DNA of 64,000 bases from contig NZ_JAATJW010000008.1 of NCBI RefSeq assembly GCF_011800755.1, positions 1-64,000 on the forward strand. The letters run 5' to 3'. Of the stretch, positions 17,012 through 27,742 are shown piece by piece (position 1 is the stretch's first letter; each line of letters starts with the position of its first letter). The translations under genes were made by a program, and so were the position numbers. The notes beneath the pieces are model-generated. The model was not told the DNA's origin, made no database searches, and saw nothing but the letters and a program-made list of their open reading frames with translations. The stretch is from Listeria valentina. GTDB lineage: Bacteria > Bacillota > Bacilli > Lactobacillales > Listeriaceae.

Positions 17012-17085
17012 GGGCTCCCTTAAATGGGACAATTGATCGGAAGAAAAAAGCGCTCCCGTATTTATTTTCGGGACGCTTTTTTTAT
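17012..17085 (+). promoter_or_regulatory. pyrG leader attenuator (CTP-responsive, poly-G type)
   Basis: The predicted RNA begins GGGC. A terminator hairpin at 17043-17085 has a 5' arm AGCGCTCCCG, a 3' arm CGGGACGCT and a run of T's. In B. subtilis, low CTP makes polymerase stall at the first C and add extra G's at the 5' end; the poly-G then pairs with the CUCCC of the terminator arm and prevents termination. The required parts, initial GGGC and CTCCC (17053-17057) in the hairpin, are both present. The region 17086-17235 holds no gene; a long-range pairing AATCAGCG/CGCTGATT is possible. Confidence 0.85.
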
Positions 17086-17232
17086 TGGATCCGTGGATAG
17101 ATATAAAATAGCCAAGTGCAGAATCAGCGTTTCTTGCATTTGGTGCTTTTATTTTTAGGGCGGTTTTGTTCTTACCCCAAGCGTTTTAGAAAAAGCGCTG
17201 ATTTATTTATTTTTGGAAGGAGTAGATTTTAA

Positions 17233-18837
<1,605 letters not shown>

Positions 18838-18847
18838 GATATAAAAT

Positions 18848-18898
18848 AAAAAGCTTAGCTCGCTCGAATTTAGTTCCGAGTTGAACTAAGCTTTTTTT
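18848..18898 (+). terminator. Intrinsic terminator of pyrG
   Basis: AAAAAGCTTAG pairs with CTAAGCTTTTT with a long loop and a following T-run. Confidence 0.8.
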
Positions 18899-18905
18899 GT
18901 TCAGT

Positions 18906-18949
18906 AAAAAACCTCTTGAAGTGGATCAAGGCCACTTCAAGAGGTTTTT
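18906..18949. terminator. Bidirectional intrinsic terminator between pyrG and ami
   Basis: A perfect 18-bp stem (18907-18924 with 18932-18949) flanked by A's on the left and T's on the right. It can stop ami transcripts on the minus strand and any read-through from pyrG. Confidence 0.9.
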
Positions 18950-18953
18950 AAAT

Positions 18954-21689
18954 TTAAGCTTTCAGATTAGATGCAAGTGTCCAACCAACGATGACTGAAC
19001 CATCTTTCATCCGGTTCCAAACAGCTCCATCAACGGTCACTTCACGGTCAACAGTTAAAGTCTTGCCGGCATAAGCAGCGAGCGTCCCTTTTCTATCAAC
19101 CGGTTCAGGAACTGGCAATTGATAATAAACACCATTTGTATTTTTTACAGTGCGCTTCACAGAAATGATTTTTTCCATAGAAGACTTATAGAAAACGTTG
19201 AGTGCTGAGTTGTTAACCCAACCAAGTAGCTTTCCTTCTACACTGATTTGCGAAGAGATGGTACTTCCAACTTCAGCTTCACGGATTAGTCGTATTTGCT
19301 TGCCAGAGTAGGTCGACAAATTTCCAACTGATGCTGCTACAGCAGAACCAACTGGTGCTGAATAGATGGCCGTGTTTGCCGTTTTCACACGTGCATAAGA
19401 CCAAATGGCTTTATTGTATGAAGGTGCAGCTCCAAGGTCGCTAGCTTTAGTCCAACCAAGAAGCTTCGAGCCATCTTTCATTCGCTGCCAAACCACACCA
19501 TCGACAGTTACTTCACGATCAACCGTAAGTTCTTTGTCGTAAATATCTTTCAAAGTACCGCGTTTGTCGGCAGTTTCAGCAACTGGAAGCATGTAGTAGC
19601 CTGCGCTTTGACTTGTAGCTTTGACCATTCGTTTTAAGGAAACAGCCTTTTCGTTGGCAGATTTATAGAAAATATCGAGTGCAGAGTTATTCACCCAGCC
19701 AATCACTTTTCCGTCTACACTAATTTGCGAAGAAATAGTGTTTCCAACTCTAGCTTGTCGAACGAGTCGCATTTGCTTGCCAGAATAACTGGATAAGTTA
19801 CCTACGGAAACAGCTGTTGCAAAATCAACTGGTCCAGAATAAATGGTTGTATTCGCTGTTTTCACGCGTGCGTAAGCCCAGATGATATCATTTGTCGAAA
19901 CAGTGAGTCCTAGGTTGCTCGCCTTTGTCCACCCAGCAAGGGTTGATCCGTTTTTCATGCGATTCCAGACAACGCCATCAACAGTAACTTGCCGATCTAC
20001 AGTCAGAACCTTGTTGTAAAGGTTTTTTAAAGTTCCTTTTTTATCAACTGGTTCAGCAACTGGCAACATGTAATATCCTTCGTTTTGGCTTGCAGTTTTC
20101 ACCATACGATAGCCTGAAAGAGAAGTTTCGTTTGCTGTTTTATAAAAAATATCAAGCGCAGCATTATTCACCCAACCGATGACTTTTCCGTCTACGCTAA
20201 TTTGCGAAGAAATAGTGTTTCCAACTCTAGCTTGTCGAACAAGTCGCATTTGTTTACCAGAATAACTGGATAAGTTACCCACGGAGACAGCTGTTGCAAA
20301 GTCAACTGGTCCAGAATAAATGGTTGTATTCGCTGTTTTCACACGTGCGTAAGCCCATACGACATCGTTTGTCGAAACAGTGAGTCCTAGATTACTTGCT
20401 TTCGTCCACCCGACAATAGCTGTTCCGTTTTTCATGCGATTCCAGACAACGCCATCAACAGTAACTTGCCGATCTACAGTCAGAACCTTGTTGTAAAGGT
20501 TTTTTAAAGTTCCTTTTTTATCAACTGGTTCAGCAACTGGCAACATGTAATATCCTTCGTTTTGGCTTGCAGTTTTCACCATACGATAGCCTGAAAGAGA
20601 AGTTTCGTTTGCTGTTTTATAAAAAATATCAAGCGCAGCATTATTCACCCAACCGATGACTTTTCCGTCTACGCTGATTTGTGAAGAAATAGTGTTTCCC
20701 ACTTTAGCTTCACGAACGAGTCGCATTTGCTTGCCCGAGTAACTAGAGAGGTTACCGACGGATGTAGCTCCTGTTGCGCCAGTTGGTTTGGAGTAGATAA
20801 CAGTGTTTGGTGTTTTCACACGTGCGTATGCCCAGATGACCTTGTCATATTGGACAACACCATTGTTAATTTGATTATACTTTTCTTGAATGAGTGCTAT
20901 CATACTGTTCCAATTATAACCATATTGATTGAAGTACCCAATTGGGTCAGTATGAGTCGTTCCGCCAAGATATTTGGTTACTGCATTATGCGACCAAACA
21001 GTTCCTTTGCCATCACCTTCCGCACTATCAATCTTCATGTTGTATTTTGTAAGCAAATAAGCTGAATAATAAGCATAGTTATTGATAGAACGAGCGAAAT
21101 CGTCAAAAGTTTTTGAACGAACAAGCTCAAATTGGATGAAACGAGCGTTGGCATATTGCCCTGCACCCCAAACTGCGTTATCAGTCGGGTGAATTTGAAT
21201 AATACGAGATTTGTCGACAAAGGTGTGAACAAATGCATTTTGCCAGTTTTTACTCATATAGTCAATTTCATTTTGGATAGTGGAATTATTGTTCGCTGTT
21301 TCATGCAATACGATTCCTTCAGGTTTTCCATAACCATTTCGATAGTTGAACTTTGGAAATTGGCTTTTTAACTGATATTCAATACTAGCTGTGCTAAAGT
21401 TTTTAGATTTAATATAGCTGTTTACATCTGGATATCCAGCAGCGCGAAGCATTGGGACATCAGCTAAAACATTTGTATCTGACCCATCTTCAAATCCGTC
21501 ATTTTCTTCCGTTACTTTACCTTCACGGATTGCTTGAGGAACATAAATAGATTGCTCATCTGCAGATTTCAAGTCGTCAGTAGTATTATGCGGTTGTGGG
21601 GTATTTACTTCATCAGCAGAAGCAATGCTTGGGATAGCGACAATCGCTAGTCCTGTAGCAAGAAATGCTGAGTGTAGAAGTATTTTCAA
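18954..21689 (-). CDS. ami: GW-module autolysin, N-acetylmuramoyl-L-alanine amidase Ami
   Basis: A 911-residue secreted protein. A signal peptide is cut after ASA (residue 25). A spacer of about 90 residues leads to an Amidase_2 domain (about 118-255) with zinc ligands likely His129 (VLHET), His246 and Asp248 (THTDP), so catalysis should be intact. From about 284 to the end are eight GW modules in four pairs of about 159 residues; these bind lipoteichoic acid and hold the enzyme at the surface. In L. monocytogenes Ami (similar size) they also promote host-cell attachment. The start is TTG with GAGGAG 11 bases upstream. Modules 3-6 are nearly identical to each other. Confidence 0.94.
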   Translation of the reverse strand: MKILLHSAFLATGLAIVAIPSIASADEVNTPQPHNTTDDLKSADEQSIYVPQAIREGKVTEENDGFEDGSDTNVLADVPMLRAAGYPDVNSYIKSKNFSTASIEYQLKSQFPKFNYRNGYGKPEGIVLHETANNNSTIQNEIDYMSKNWQNAFVHTFVDKSRIIQIHPTDNAVWGAGQYANARFIQFELVRSKTFDDFARSINNYAYYSAYLLTKYNMKIDSAEGDGKGTVWSHNAVTKYLGGTTHTDPIGYFNQYGYNWNSMIALIQEKYNQINNGVVQYDKVIWAYARVKTPNTVIYSKPTGATGATSVGNLSSYSGKQMRLVREAKVGNTISSQISVDGKVIGWVNNAALDIFYKTANETSLSGYRMVKTASQNEGYYMLPVAEPVDKKGTLKNLYNKVLTVDRQVTVDGVVWNRMKNGTAIVGWTKASNLGLTVSTNDVVWAYARVKTANTTIYSGPVDFATAVSVGNLSSYSGKQMRLVRQARVGNTISSQISVDGKVIGWVNNAALDIFYKTANETSLSGYRMVKTASQNEGYYMLPVAEPVDKKGTLKNLYNKVLTVDRQVTVDGVVWNRMKNGSTLAGWTKASNLGLTVSTNDIIWAYARVKTANTTIYSGPVDFATAVSVGNLSSYSGKQMRLVRQARVGNTISSQISVDGKVIGWVNNSALDIFYKSANEKAVSLKRMVKATSQSAGYYMLPVAETADKRGTLKDIYDKELTVDREVTVDGVVWQRMKDGSKLLGWTKASDLGAAPSYNKAIWSYARVKTANTAIYSAPVGSAVAASVGNLSTYSGKQIRLIREAEVGSTISSQISVEGKLLGWVNNSALNVFYKSSMEKIISVKRTVKNTNGVYYQLPVPEPVDRKGTLAAYAGKTLTVDREVTVDGAVWNRMKDGSVIVGWTLASNLKA
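18957..20840. repeat. Tandem DNA repeat, 477-bp period, encoding GW-module pairs
   Basis: Four tandem units of about 477 bp (159 codons) underlie the Ami C-terminus. The same 20-mer context recurs at 19891 and 20368, exactly 477 bp apart. Stretches of over 200 bp around 19970-20200 and 20450-20680 look almost identical, while the first and last units are more diverged. This suggests recent duplication or gene conversion of the middle units. Confidence 0.85.
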
Positions 21690-21983
21690 ACGCTGATCAA
21701 CTCCTCTTTTTTTAATTGTTTGAAAACGAAAACTTTTTCATTTTCCACTTCTATTATGACAATCCTGTAAGGTAGCGTCAATACAACAAAAGAAAATGAT
21801 TCTTTTGGCTGGTAAAGTGGCTGATTTTTTTCAGGATGTTTAGTGAAAATATAATATTTAGTGTAAAAAAAGTGATCTTTAAGAAAAGAAAAAGAGGGGT
21901 TTAGGAAAAAAGTTGAGGGTGCAAAGCCCTAAGGTTGACAGACGAATATCTTCTATAGGAAACTAAGAGGAAGAAGTGGGGGA
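21690..21983. other. Intergenic region between divergent ami and the diacylglycerol kinase gene
   Basis: 294 bp without a gene. It holds the ami ribosome site (GAGGAG on the minus strand at 21701-21706) and is AT-rich. On the plus strand there is a small hairpin AGGG/CCCT with a GCAAAG loop at about 21917-21931 and a TTGACA at 21935-21940 without a well-spaced -10. I see no known riboswitch that fits. Confidence 0.5.
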
Positions 21984-22907
21984 ATGAACGTGTTTAAAAC
22001 AGCGATGATAATCTACAATCCAGCAGCAGGACAAAATAAATTTCATAAAACCATGCCTGAGGTCGAACAACTGTTGAATCAAGCAGGTTATGAAGTGACA
22101 CTTGTTTCTTCAACAAAGGATCCAAAAAGTATAACAAAAATAGCCTTTCAAGCTTCAAATGAAGGGTGGCAAGCGATTATTGCTGCTGGAGGAGATGGGA
22201 CTGTTAACGAAGTTGTGAATGGTATCATGCGCTCTAATAAACGTCCTGTTTTGGGTATACTCCCATTTGGGACGACAAATGATTATGCTCGAGCACTTGG
22301 TTTTCACAAAGATCCTATTGAGGCTGCTAGACAAATAGCTGAACGAAAAACAATGAAAGTAGATATTGGAAAAGGCAATGAAGATGAATATTTTATTAAT
22401 AATGCGGCGTTAGGTAAAATAACAGAAATTACATATGCGGTCTCTGAACGGGAGAAAAAACGTTACGGGAGACTTGCTTACTTATTTAATGGCTTAAAAA
22501 TGCTTCCTCAATTGAAGCCCGTAGACGTGCGAATGGAGTTTGATGGAGAGACTTTTGAAGGTCCTATTTTACTTAGTTTTATCAACAATTCGCATACAGT
22601 TGGTGGACTCGAATCCCTTGTCAGAGACGCAAAAATCAATGATGGCTATTTTGACTTGCTGATTTTAAAAAAAGTAAGTCCTGCCCGGCTGTTTTCGCTT
22701 TTCCTACTACTCAAGCGTGGAACACATTTGCAGAGCGAAGATGTCATTTACAGACGGGTGAAAAATGTTAAAGTGGCGGGAGATACACCTTTGAATTTTA
22801 GCTATGATGGAGTATATGGCGGCGAAACTCCGTATACAGTTGAATGTTTGCACCAAGCGCTTGAAGTTTTTGCCGATCAAGATAAGCTGAAAAGTATGTC
22901 TTATTGA
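21984..22907 (+). CDS. Diacylglycerol/lipid kinase family protein (DgkB/YegS type)
   Basis: A 307-residue soluble kinase of the DAGK catalytic family. AMIIYNPAAGQNK opens the domain and AAGGDGTVNEV carries the ATP-binding GGDGT. In Firmicutes such an enzyme (DgkB) phosphorylates the diacylglycerol released during lipoteichoic acid synthesis and returns it to phospholipid metabolism. Two genes away lie lafA/lafB, which make the lipoteichoic acid anchor, so this role fits. Start is ATG at 21984 or the nearby GTG at 21990, which has better spacing to GGGGGA. Sphingosine-kinase-like relatives cannot be excluded. Confidence 0.82.
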   Translation: MNVFKTAMIIYNPAAGQNKFHKTMPEVEQLLNQAGYEVTLVSSTKDPKSITKIAFQASNEGWQAIIAAGGDGTVNEVVNGIMRSNKRPVLGILPFGTTNDYARALGFHKDPIEAARQIAERKTMKVDIGKGNEDEYFINNAALGKITEITYAVSEREKKRYGRLAYLFNGLKMLPQLKPVDVRMEFDGETFEGPILLSFINNSHTVGGLESLVRDAKINDGYFDLLILKKVSPARLFSLFLLLKRGTHLQSEDVIYRRVKNVKVAGDTPLNFSYDGVYGGETPYTVECLHQALEVFADQDKLKSMSY

Positions 22908-22995
22908 CTGATAACCATACATTTTTGAAGGGTTTGGGAGTAAAGCGTTTTCAGAAAAATAATAGGTATTCTTTATGGTAAATTGCTCACAAATC

Positions 22996-23004
22996 TGTTA
23001 TGAT
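22996..23004 (+). promoter_or_regulatory. Extended -10 promoter for fbaA
   Basis: TGTTATGAT fits the extended -10 pattern. The transcript would start near 23011 and carry an 8-bp hairpin (AAAAATAG/CTATTTTT, 23017-23038) at its 5' end. That hairpin may protect the mRNA, or act as a weak terminator for the kinase gene. Confidence 0.5.
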
Positions 23005-23108
23005 AATCCTGTTAGGAAAAATAGCTGCCACTATTTTTCACGGCGGAAATTCAAATAAGTTAAGAGAACATCAAGTTTTCTTAAATTCCTGAGGGAGGAA
23101 ATTGTATT

Positions 23109-23963
23109 ATGCCTATCGTTAACATGACAGACATGCTGAACAAAGCGTTGGCTGGAAAATACGCTGTTGGTCAATTCAACATCAACAACCTTGAATGGAC
23201 ACAAGCTATTTTGAAAGCTGCAGAAGCTGAAAAATCACCTGTAATTCTTGGTGTATCTGAAGGTGCTGCAAAATACATGGGAGGATTCAACACAGTTGTA
23301 AAAATGACTCAAGGTCTTGTAGAAGACTTGAAAATTACAGTGCCAGTTGCTATCCACTTAGACCATGGTTCAAGCTTTGATTCTTGTAAAGCTGCAATTG
23401 ATGCAGGCTTCACATCAGTAATGATTGATGGTTCTCACCATCCAATCGATGAAAACGTAGCTATGACAAAAGAAGTTGTAGACTATGCACATCCAAAAGG
23501 CGTTTCTGTAGAAGCTGAAGTTGGAACTGTTGGTGGAACAGAAGACGGCGTTACTGGTGGAATCAACTATGCTGATCCACAAGAATGCTTACGTGTTGTG
23601 AAAGAAGCTGGTATTGATGCACTTGCAGCTGCACTTGGTTCTGTACATGGCCCTTACCACGGCGAACCAAAATTAGGCTTCGACGAAATGAAAGAAATCT
23701 CCGAACTTACAGGTAAACCGCTTGTACTTCATGGTGGATCAGGAATTCCTGAACATCAAATTAAGAAAGCGATTGAACTGGGTCACAGCAAAATCAATGT
23801 TAACACTGAGTGCCAAATTGTTTGGACTGCAGCTGTTCGTGAAAAACTTGCTGCTGATAAAGATGTTTATGATCCACGTAAAGTTATCGGCCCTGGTGTT
23901 GATGCGATCATTAAAACAGTTACAGAAAAAATTCAAGAATTTGGTTCTAACGGAAAAGCGTAA
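23109..23963 (+). CDS. fbaA: Class II fructose-1,6-bisphosphate aldolase
   Basis: A 284-residue zinc-dependent aldolase that splits fructose 1,6-bisphosphate in glycolysis and makes it in gluconeogenesis. Zinc ligands are in [23 protein letters not shown] and [11 protein letters not shown], and phosphate binding is in GGSGI and NVNTECQ. The codon use is strongly biased, as expected of a highly expressed gene. GAGGGAGG precedes the ATG. It is monocistronic, with its own promoter and terminator. Confidence 0.97.
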   Translation: MPIVNMTDMLNKALAGKYAVGQFNINNLEWTQAILKAAEAEKSPVILGVSEGAAKYMGGFNTVVKMTQGLVEDLKITVPVAIHLDHGSSFDSCKAAIDAGFTSVMIDGSHHPIDENVAMTKEVVDYAHPKGVSVEAEVGTVGGTEDGVTGGINYADPQECLRVVKEAGIDALAAALGSVHGPYHGEPKLGFDEMKEISELTGKPLVLHGGSGIPEHQIKKAIELGHSKINVNTECQIVWTAAVREKLAADKDVYDPRKVIGPGVDAIIKTVTEKIQEFGSNGKA

Positions 23964-23983
23964 GAACAATTTTAAATTTTTTG

Positions 23984-24016
23984 AGGGAGAGGCGTTTTCG
24001 CGTCTCTCCTTTTTTA
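23984..24016 (+). terminator. Intrinsic terminator of fbaA
   Basis: GGAGAGGCG pairs with CGTCTCTCC (one G-U) around a 6-base loop, followed by seven T's. Confidence 0.9.
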
Positions 24017-24225
24017 TTTGCCCTCGTGTAATTAGTTTAACTATCTAGGATAATGGTTATTGTGTTATAACGAAAATGATTGTAAAATAAAGCAGTTGGA
24101 AAAGATGCGCGGAAGAACTTAATAATAAAGATTTAGATAAAAATCATTCTAGGGGCGTATGAAAAAGTGAGGATATGGCTTCATAATAGAGATAGTCAGC
24201 TTGGGCATACATATATCGTGAATTA

Positions 24226-24234
24226 TGCTATAAT
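24226..24234 (+). promoter_or_regulatory. Extended -10 promoter of the lafAB operon
   Basis: TGCTATAAT is a consensus extended -10 element 50 bp before the lafA start. Between fbaA's terminator and this element (24017-24225) I see no gene. Confidence 0.6.
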
Positions 24235-24283
24235 GATGAAACAGATATCCAGAGAACCAACTTGGAGAGAGTAGGCGATAGTA

Positions 24284-25561
24284 ATGAATATAGGGATCTT
24301 TACCGATACCTACAGTCCGCAAATCAGCGGGGTAGCAACTTCAATTGCTACCTTGGAAGAAGAACTGAGACGAAGAGGACATAATGTATATATTTTTACG
24401 ACGACCGATCCTAATGCTGACAGAGCAAGTGAAGAAGGACGTGTATTTCGTTTGCCGAGCATTCCTTTTGTGTTCTTTCCAGAGCGAAGAATTGCTATTG
24501 CAGGGATGAGTAAGTTTATTCGTCTTGTCGGAGAACTAAATTTAGATATTATTCATACACATACAGAATTTTCGTTAGGGCTATTAGGGAAAAAAATTGC
24601 GAAGAAATATTCGATTCCGATTGTCCATACTTATCATACGATGTATGTGGATTATCTACATTATATTGCTAATGGGAAAATCTTAAAACCAAATATGGTT
24701 AAAAGAATGACACGCTCTTTTTGTGAAAGTTATCAAGCGCTCATTGCGCCGACTCAAAAAGTACGCCATCATTTGGAAGAATGTGGTTTAAATAAATTAA
24801 TTTACACAATCCCAACTGGGACAGATTTACATTCATTTGAACGCCCAGATGAGGAAACTCTAGACGCCATTCGGTCTGAACTTGGCATTTCAAAAGATGA
24901 TCCAATTGTTCTTTCGTTAGGTCGTGTTGCTTATGAGAAAAATATTGATGCCATTCTGGATGCTTTTCCAGAAGTTTTAAGCGAAATCCCTAATGCAAAG
25001 CTTGTGATTGTTGGGGATGGCCCCGTTAAAGCGGAACTCGAAGAAAAATCTGTAGAACTTGGGTTAGCCGATTCGGTGATTTTTACTGGCGCTGTTGAAT
25101 GGGCAAAAGTTGGTAATTATTATCAACTAGGACATTTGTTTGTCAGTGCTTCGACGAGCGAAACGCAAGGATTGACTTACATCGAAGCGATGGCATCTGG
25201 ACTTCCAGTTGTTGCAAAGCGCGATGAGAGTATTGAAGATTTTTTAATTGATGAAAAAACTGGCTTTTTATTTGATTCTGATGAAGATTTAGCGGCTCGT
25301 TTGCTGTTTGTCTTAAAAAATCCAGGAAGAGCCAAACAAATTGCTCAAAATGGACGGAGCGAGGTTTTATGCTATTCAGCTGAAACTTTTGGGAAAACAG
25401 TCGAAGCAACTTATATGGAAGTGATTGCGGCCTATCAGTCGACGGAGAGAAAACCAGTTGATTTAAAGCCAACACTTTTGAAAAGTAAGATGGCGTCGCA
25501 GGTTTTCTCGCTAACATCAAATTCGCACATCAGGAAAGGAAGGTCTAGTAGGCGTGATTAA
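24284..25561 (+). CDS. lafA: Diacylglycerol glucosyltransferase of the LTA glycolipid anchor
   Basis: A 425-residue GT4-family enzyme. The N-terminal acceptor half begins with FTDTYSPQISGVATS, the C-terminal half has VLSLGRVAYEKNID and the E-x7-E donor motif in SETQGLTYIEAMASG. In L. monocytogenes LafA transfers glucose to diacylglycerol, the first step of the Gal-Glc-DAG anchor of lipoteichoic acid. It works at the inner face of the membrane with UDP-glucose. The end overlaps lafB by 8 bases, a clear operon. The ribosome site is weak (GAGAG about 15 bases upstream). Confidence 0.9.
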   Translation: MNIGIFTDTYSPQISGVATSIATLEEELRRRGHNVYIFTTTDPNADRASEEGRVFRLPSIPFVFFPERRIAIAGMSKFIRLVGELNLDIIHTHTEFSLGLLGKKIAKKYSIPIVHTYHTMYVDYLHYIANGKILKPNMVKRMTRSFCESYQALIAPTQKVRHHLEECGLNKLIYTIPTGTDLHSFERPDEETLDAIRSELGISKDDPIVLSLGRVAYEKNIDAILDAFPEVLSEIPNAKLVIVGDGPVKAELEEKSVELGLADSVIFTGAVEWAKVGNYYQLGHLFVSASTSETQGLTYIEAMASGLPVVAKRDESIEDFLIDEKTGFLFDSDEDLAARLLFVLKNPGRAKQIAQNGRSEVLCYSAETFGKTVEATYMEVIAAYQSTERKPVDLKPTLLKSKMASQVFSLTSNSHIRKGRSSRRD

Positions 25562-26576
25562 ATTAACTATGTTGTCGTCTGCAGAGAAGGTAAAAGGACA
25601 GGGTGTTGCTTCTGCCTATCGAGAGCTAGTCAACCTTGTATCCGAACACTTAAACGATAAGTTTGATCTCTCGATTAATACTTTCCGTAAAAGTGATATT
25701 ACACATTATCATACGGTAGATTTTCACTTTTATCTTTCGACATTTTTCAAGAAAAAGCGCGGAGTTCGGGTTGGCTATGTCCACTTTCTGCCAGAAACTT
25801 TGGAGGGAAGTTTAAAGCTACCCAAAATTGCCCGCGCTGTTTTTTATAAATATTTAATTTCGTTTTATAATCGAATGGATCAAATTGTAGTGGTCAATTC
25901 TTCGTTTATACCAAAGCTTGAGCAGCATGGCATTGCTCGTGAAAAGATCCATTACATTCCTAACTTTGTTTCTAAAAAAACATTTTATCCGATGAAAAAC
26001 GAAGCCAAACAAGAAGTTAGAAAAAAATATCATATTGATTCTGACAAATTTGTCGTGCTTGGAGTAGGGCAGGTACAACACCGAAAAGGCGTTTTAGATT
26101 TTATTGAAGTAGCACGTGCTCTTCCGGAAATCGAATTTGTTTGGGCAGGCGGTTTTTCTTTTGGGAAAATTACAGCTGGCTATGCAGAGCTTAAAGAAAT
26201 CTATGATAATCCTCCAGAAAATGTTAAGTTCATTGGAATCGTCGACCGAACAGAAATGAACGCTTGTTTTAACATGGCAGATGTCTTTTTTATGCCGTCT
26301 TATAATGAACTTTTTCCGATGGCGATATTGGAAGCGATGAGCGCTGATGTTCCGGTGCTTGTTCGCGACTTAGATTTATACAAGGATATTTTAACAGGGT
26401 ATTATGATTCTGCGAGTGACAATCAAGGATTCATCCAAAAACTAAGCGAACTAAAAGAAGATCATTCTGCTTACGACAAGCTTGTTCAAATGGCAAGAGC
26501 AGGTGCAGAGTATTATTCGGAAGAGCGACTAACAAGAATTTGGGATGAGTTTTACCATCAGTTAGTGAAGGAGTGA
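25554..26576 (+). CDS. lafB: Second glycolipid glycosyltransferase (galactosyl transfer)
   Basis: A 340-residue GT4-family enzyme. A nucleotide-binding turn is at VLGVGQVQHRKGV and the donor-site motif is in MPSYNELFPMAILEAMS. In L. monocytogenes LafB adds galactose to glucosyl-diacylglycerol. The start is GTG at 25554, inside the end of lafA, with AGGAAAGGAAGG upstream; an ATG five codons later is an alternative. The neighbour order lafA-lafB-flippase-like gene is the same as in L. monocytogenes. Confidence 0.9.
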   Translation: MIKLTMLSSAEKVKGQGVASAYRELVNLVSEHLNDKFDLSINTFRKSDITHYHTVDFHFYLSTFFKKKRGVRVGYVHFLPETLEGSLKLPKIARAVFYKYLISFYNRMDQIVVVNSSFIPKLEQHGIAREKIHYIPNFVSKKTFYPMKNEAKQEVRKKYHIDSDKFVVLGVGQVQHRKGVLDFIEVARALPEIEFVWAGGFSFGKITAGYAELKEIYDNPPENVKFIGIVDRTEMNACFNMADVFFMPSYNELFPMAILEAMSADVPVLVRDLDLYKDILTGYYDSASDNQGFIQKLSELKEDHSAYDKLVQMARAGAEYYSEERLTRIWDEFYHQLVKE

Positions 26577-26584
26577 ACGGCGGC

Positions 26585-27649
26585 ATGAGCAAAACTGCAA
26601 AACGAAATTGGCTCAATATTTTTTTGATTCTTGTGATTAGCATTGGCTTTTTAGTTTGGCAGTTTCGAGACGTCGATTTAAAAAAATTCTTCGAAGAGAT
26701 GGATCAAGTCAACTTGTGGTGGATCTTGGTAGCATTTTTGTTCATGTTTTTATATTGGCTATTTGAAGGCGTTGTCCTTCATAAAAGTGTGAAACCGAGT
26801 TTTGAAAAGCAAAAGTTTTTTTCGTCTTTTCGAATTACAATGATCGGACAATTTTTTAATACGATTACGCCGATGCAGGCTGGTGGACAACCCGCTCAGC
26901 TCTATGCGCTTATCAAAAAGGGGATGGATATCGGCTCTGCAAGTTCTGTTTTATTGTTTAAATTTATTATCTATCAAGCAATGATCGTGATTAATTTTTT
27001 GTTGATTTTGATCTTTGGATTTCACTATTTGATGACTGGTGCGGTTCCACAAGTTAAATATCTTGTTGTGATCGGTTTTGCGGTGCATCTTTTGGTTATC
27101 ATTGCTTTAGTCCTTGTTGGCAAGAGTCGCGGCTTTACAACCCGATTGGTACATGTACTATTGAAACCAGTTGGTTGGTTTTTAAAGAAAGAGCGCGTAC
27201 TTAAAATCGAAGAAAGCATTGATGAAAAAATTGATACATTTCATGAAGAAAGTGGTCGAATTAGCAGAGACTGGAAACTTATGGTATCGGCTAGTTTCTA
27301 TACCACATTGCAGCTGTGGGTTTATTTCGCAATTCCCTACTTTATAATGCTAGGGTTGGGCGTCACGACGATGGAGCTGTATATGGTAATTACATTCCAT
27401 GCTTTCATTATGATGTTTGCAACGGTAATGCCAACTCCCGGTGGAAGCGGTGGAGCGGAATACACATTTACACTTTTGTTTGCTCCGTTTCTTGGAACAG
27501 CTAAATTACTTGCAGCGCTGATTCTATGGCGAATTGTGACATATTATAGTTGTATCGTGTTTGGGGCGATTGCCCTAATGATTCAGGATAAGAGACCTGA
27601 GACGAAAAAAAAAACGACAAGCACTCCACTTGAAGAAAAGCTGTCCTAG
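26585..27649 (+). CDS. Flippase-like integral membrane protein (LPG synthase TM domain, UPF0104)
   Basis: A 354-residue protein with about eight membrane helices. It belongs to the lysylphosphatidylglycerol-synthase transmembrane/AglD-like family, with typical FFNTITPMQAGGQPAQ and MPTPGGSGGAEY. The third gene of the laf locus in L. monocytogenes (lmo2553) is of this type. A role in moving or positioning the glycolipid anchor is plausible but not shown. The ATG at 26585 is chosen because AAGGAG is 11 bases upstream; the GTG at 26573 overlaps that site. The stop codon lies inside the terminator stem. Confidence 0.85.
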   Translation: MSKTAKRNWLNIFLILVISIGFLVWQFRDVDLKKFFEEMDQVNLWWILVAFLFMFLYWLFEGVVLHKSVKPSFEKQKFFSSFRITMIGQFFNTITPMQAGGQPAQLYALIKKGMDIGSASSVLLFKFIIYQAMIVINFLLILIFGFHYLMTGAVPQVKYLVVIGFAVHLLVIIALVLVGKSRGFTTRLVHVLLKPVGWFLKKERVLKIEESIDEKIDTFHEESGRISRDWKLMVSASFYTTLQLWVYFAIPYFIMLGLGVTTMELYMVITFHAFIMMFATVMPTPGGSGGAEYTFTLLFAPFLGTAKLLAALILWRIVTYYSCIVFGAIALMIQDKRPETKKKTTSTPLEEKLS

Positions 27650-27665
27650 AGTAGGATGGCTTTTT
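27637..27665 (+). terminator. Intrinsic terminator of the laf operon
   Basis: AAAGCTGTCCTA pairs with TAGGATGGCTTT with two G-U pairs and is followed by T's. The left arm includes the end of the last codons and the stop. Confidence 0.8.
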
Positions 27666-27680
27666 ATGCGGAGCAGAGTC

Positions 27681-27709
27681 TTGCATAAAAACCAGGTTTC
27701 AGCGATAAT
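27681..27709 (+). promoter_or_regulatory. SigA-type promoter for murZ
   Basis: TTGCAT at 27681-27686 and GATAAT at 27704-27709 are 17 bp apart, 33 bases before the ATG. Confidence 0.65.
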
Positions 27710-27742
27710 GAAGGAAGAAATTGAAAAGAAAGAAGGTTAGTC

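Noticed and set aside
21901-21983. GGTGCAAAGCC-like string resembling part of a c-di-GMP-I (GEMM) riboswitch before the lipid kinase gene
   Set aside because: The partner element (AGGGCAAACC-type), the closing stem and the receptor helix are missing; only a 4-bp hairpin forms.
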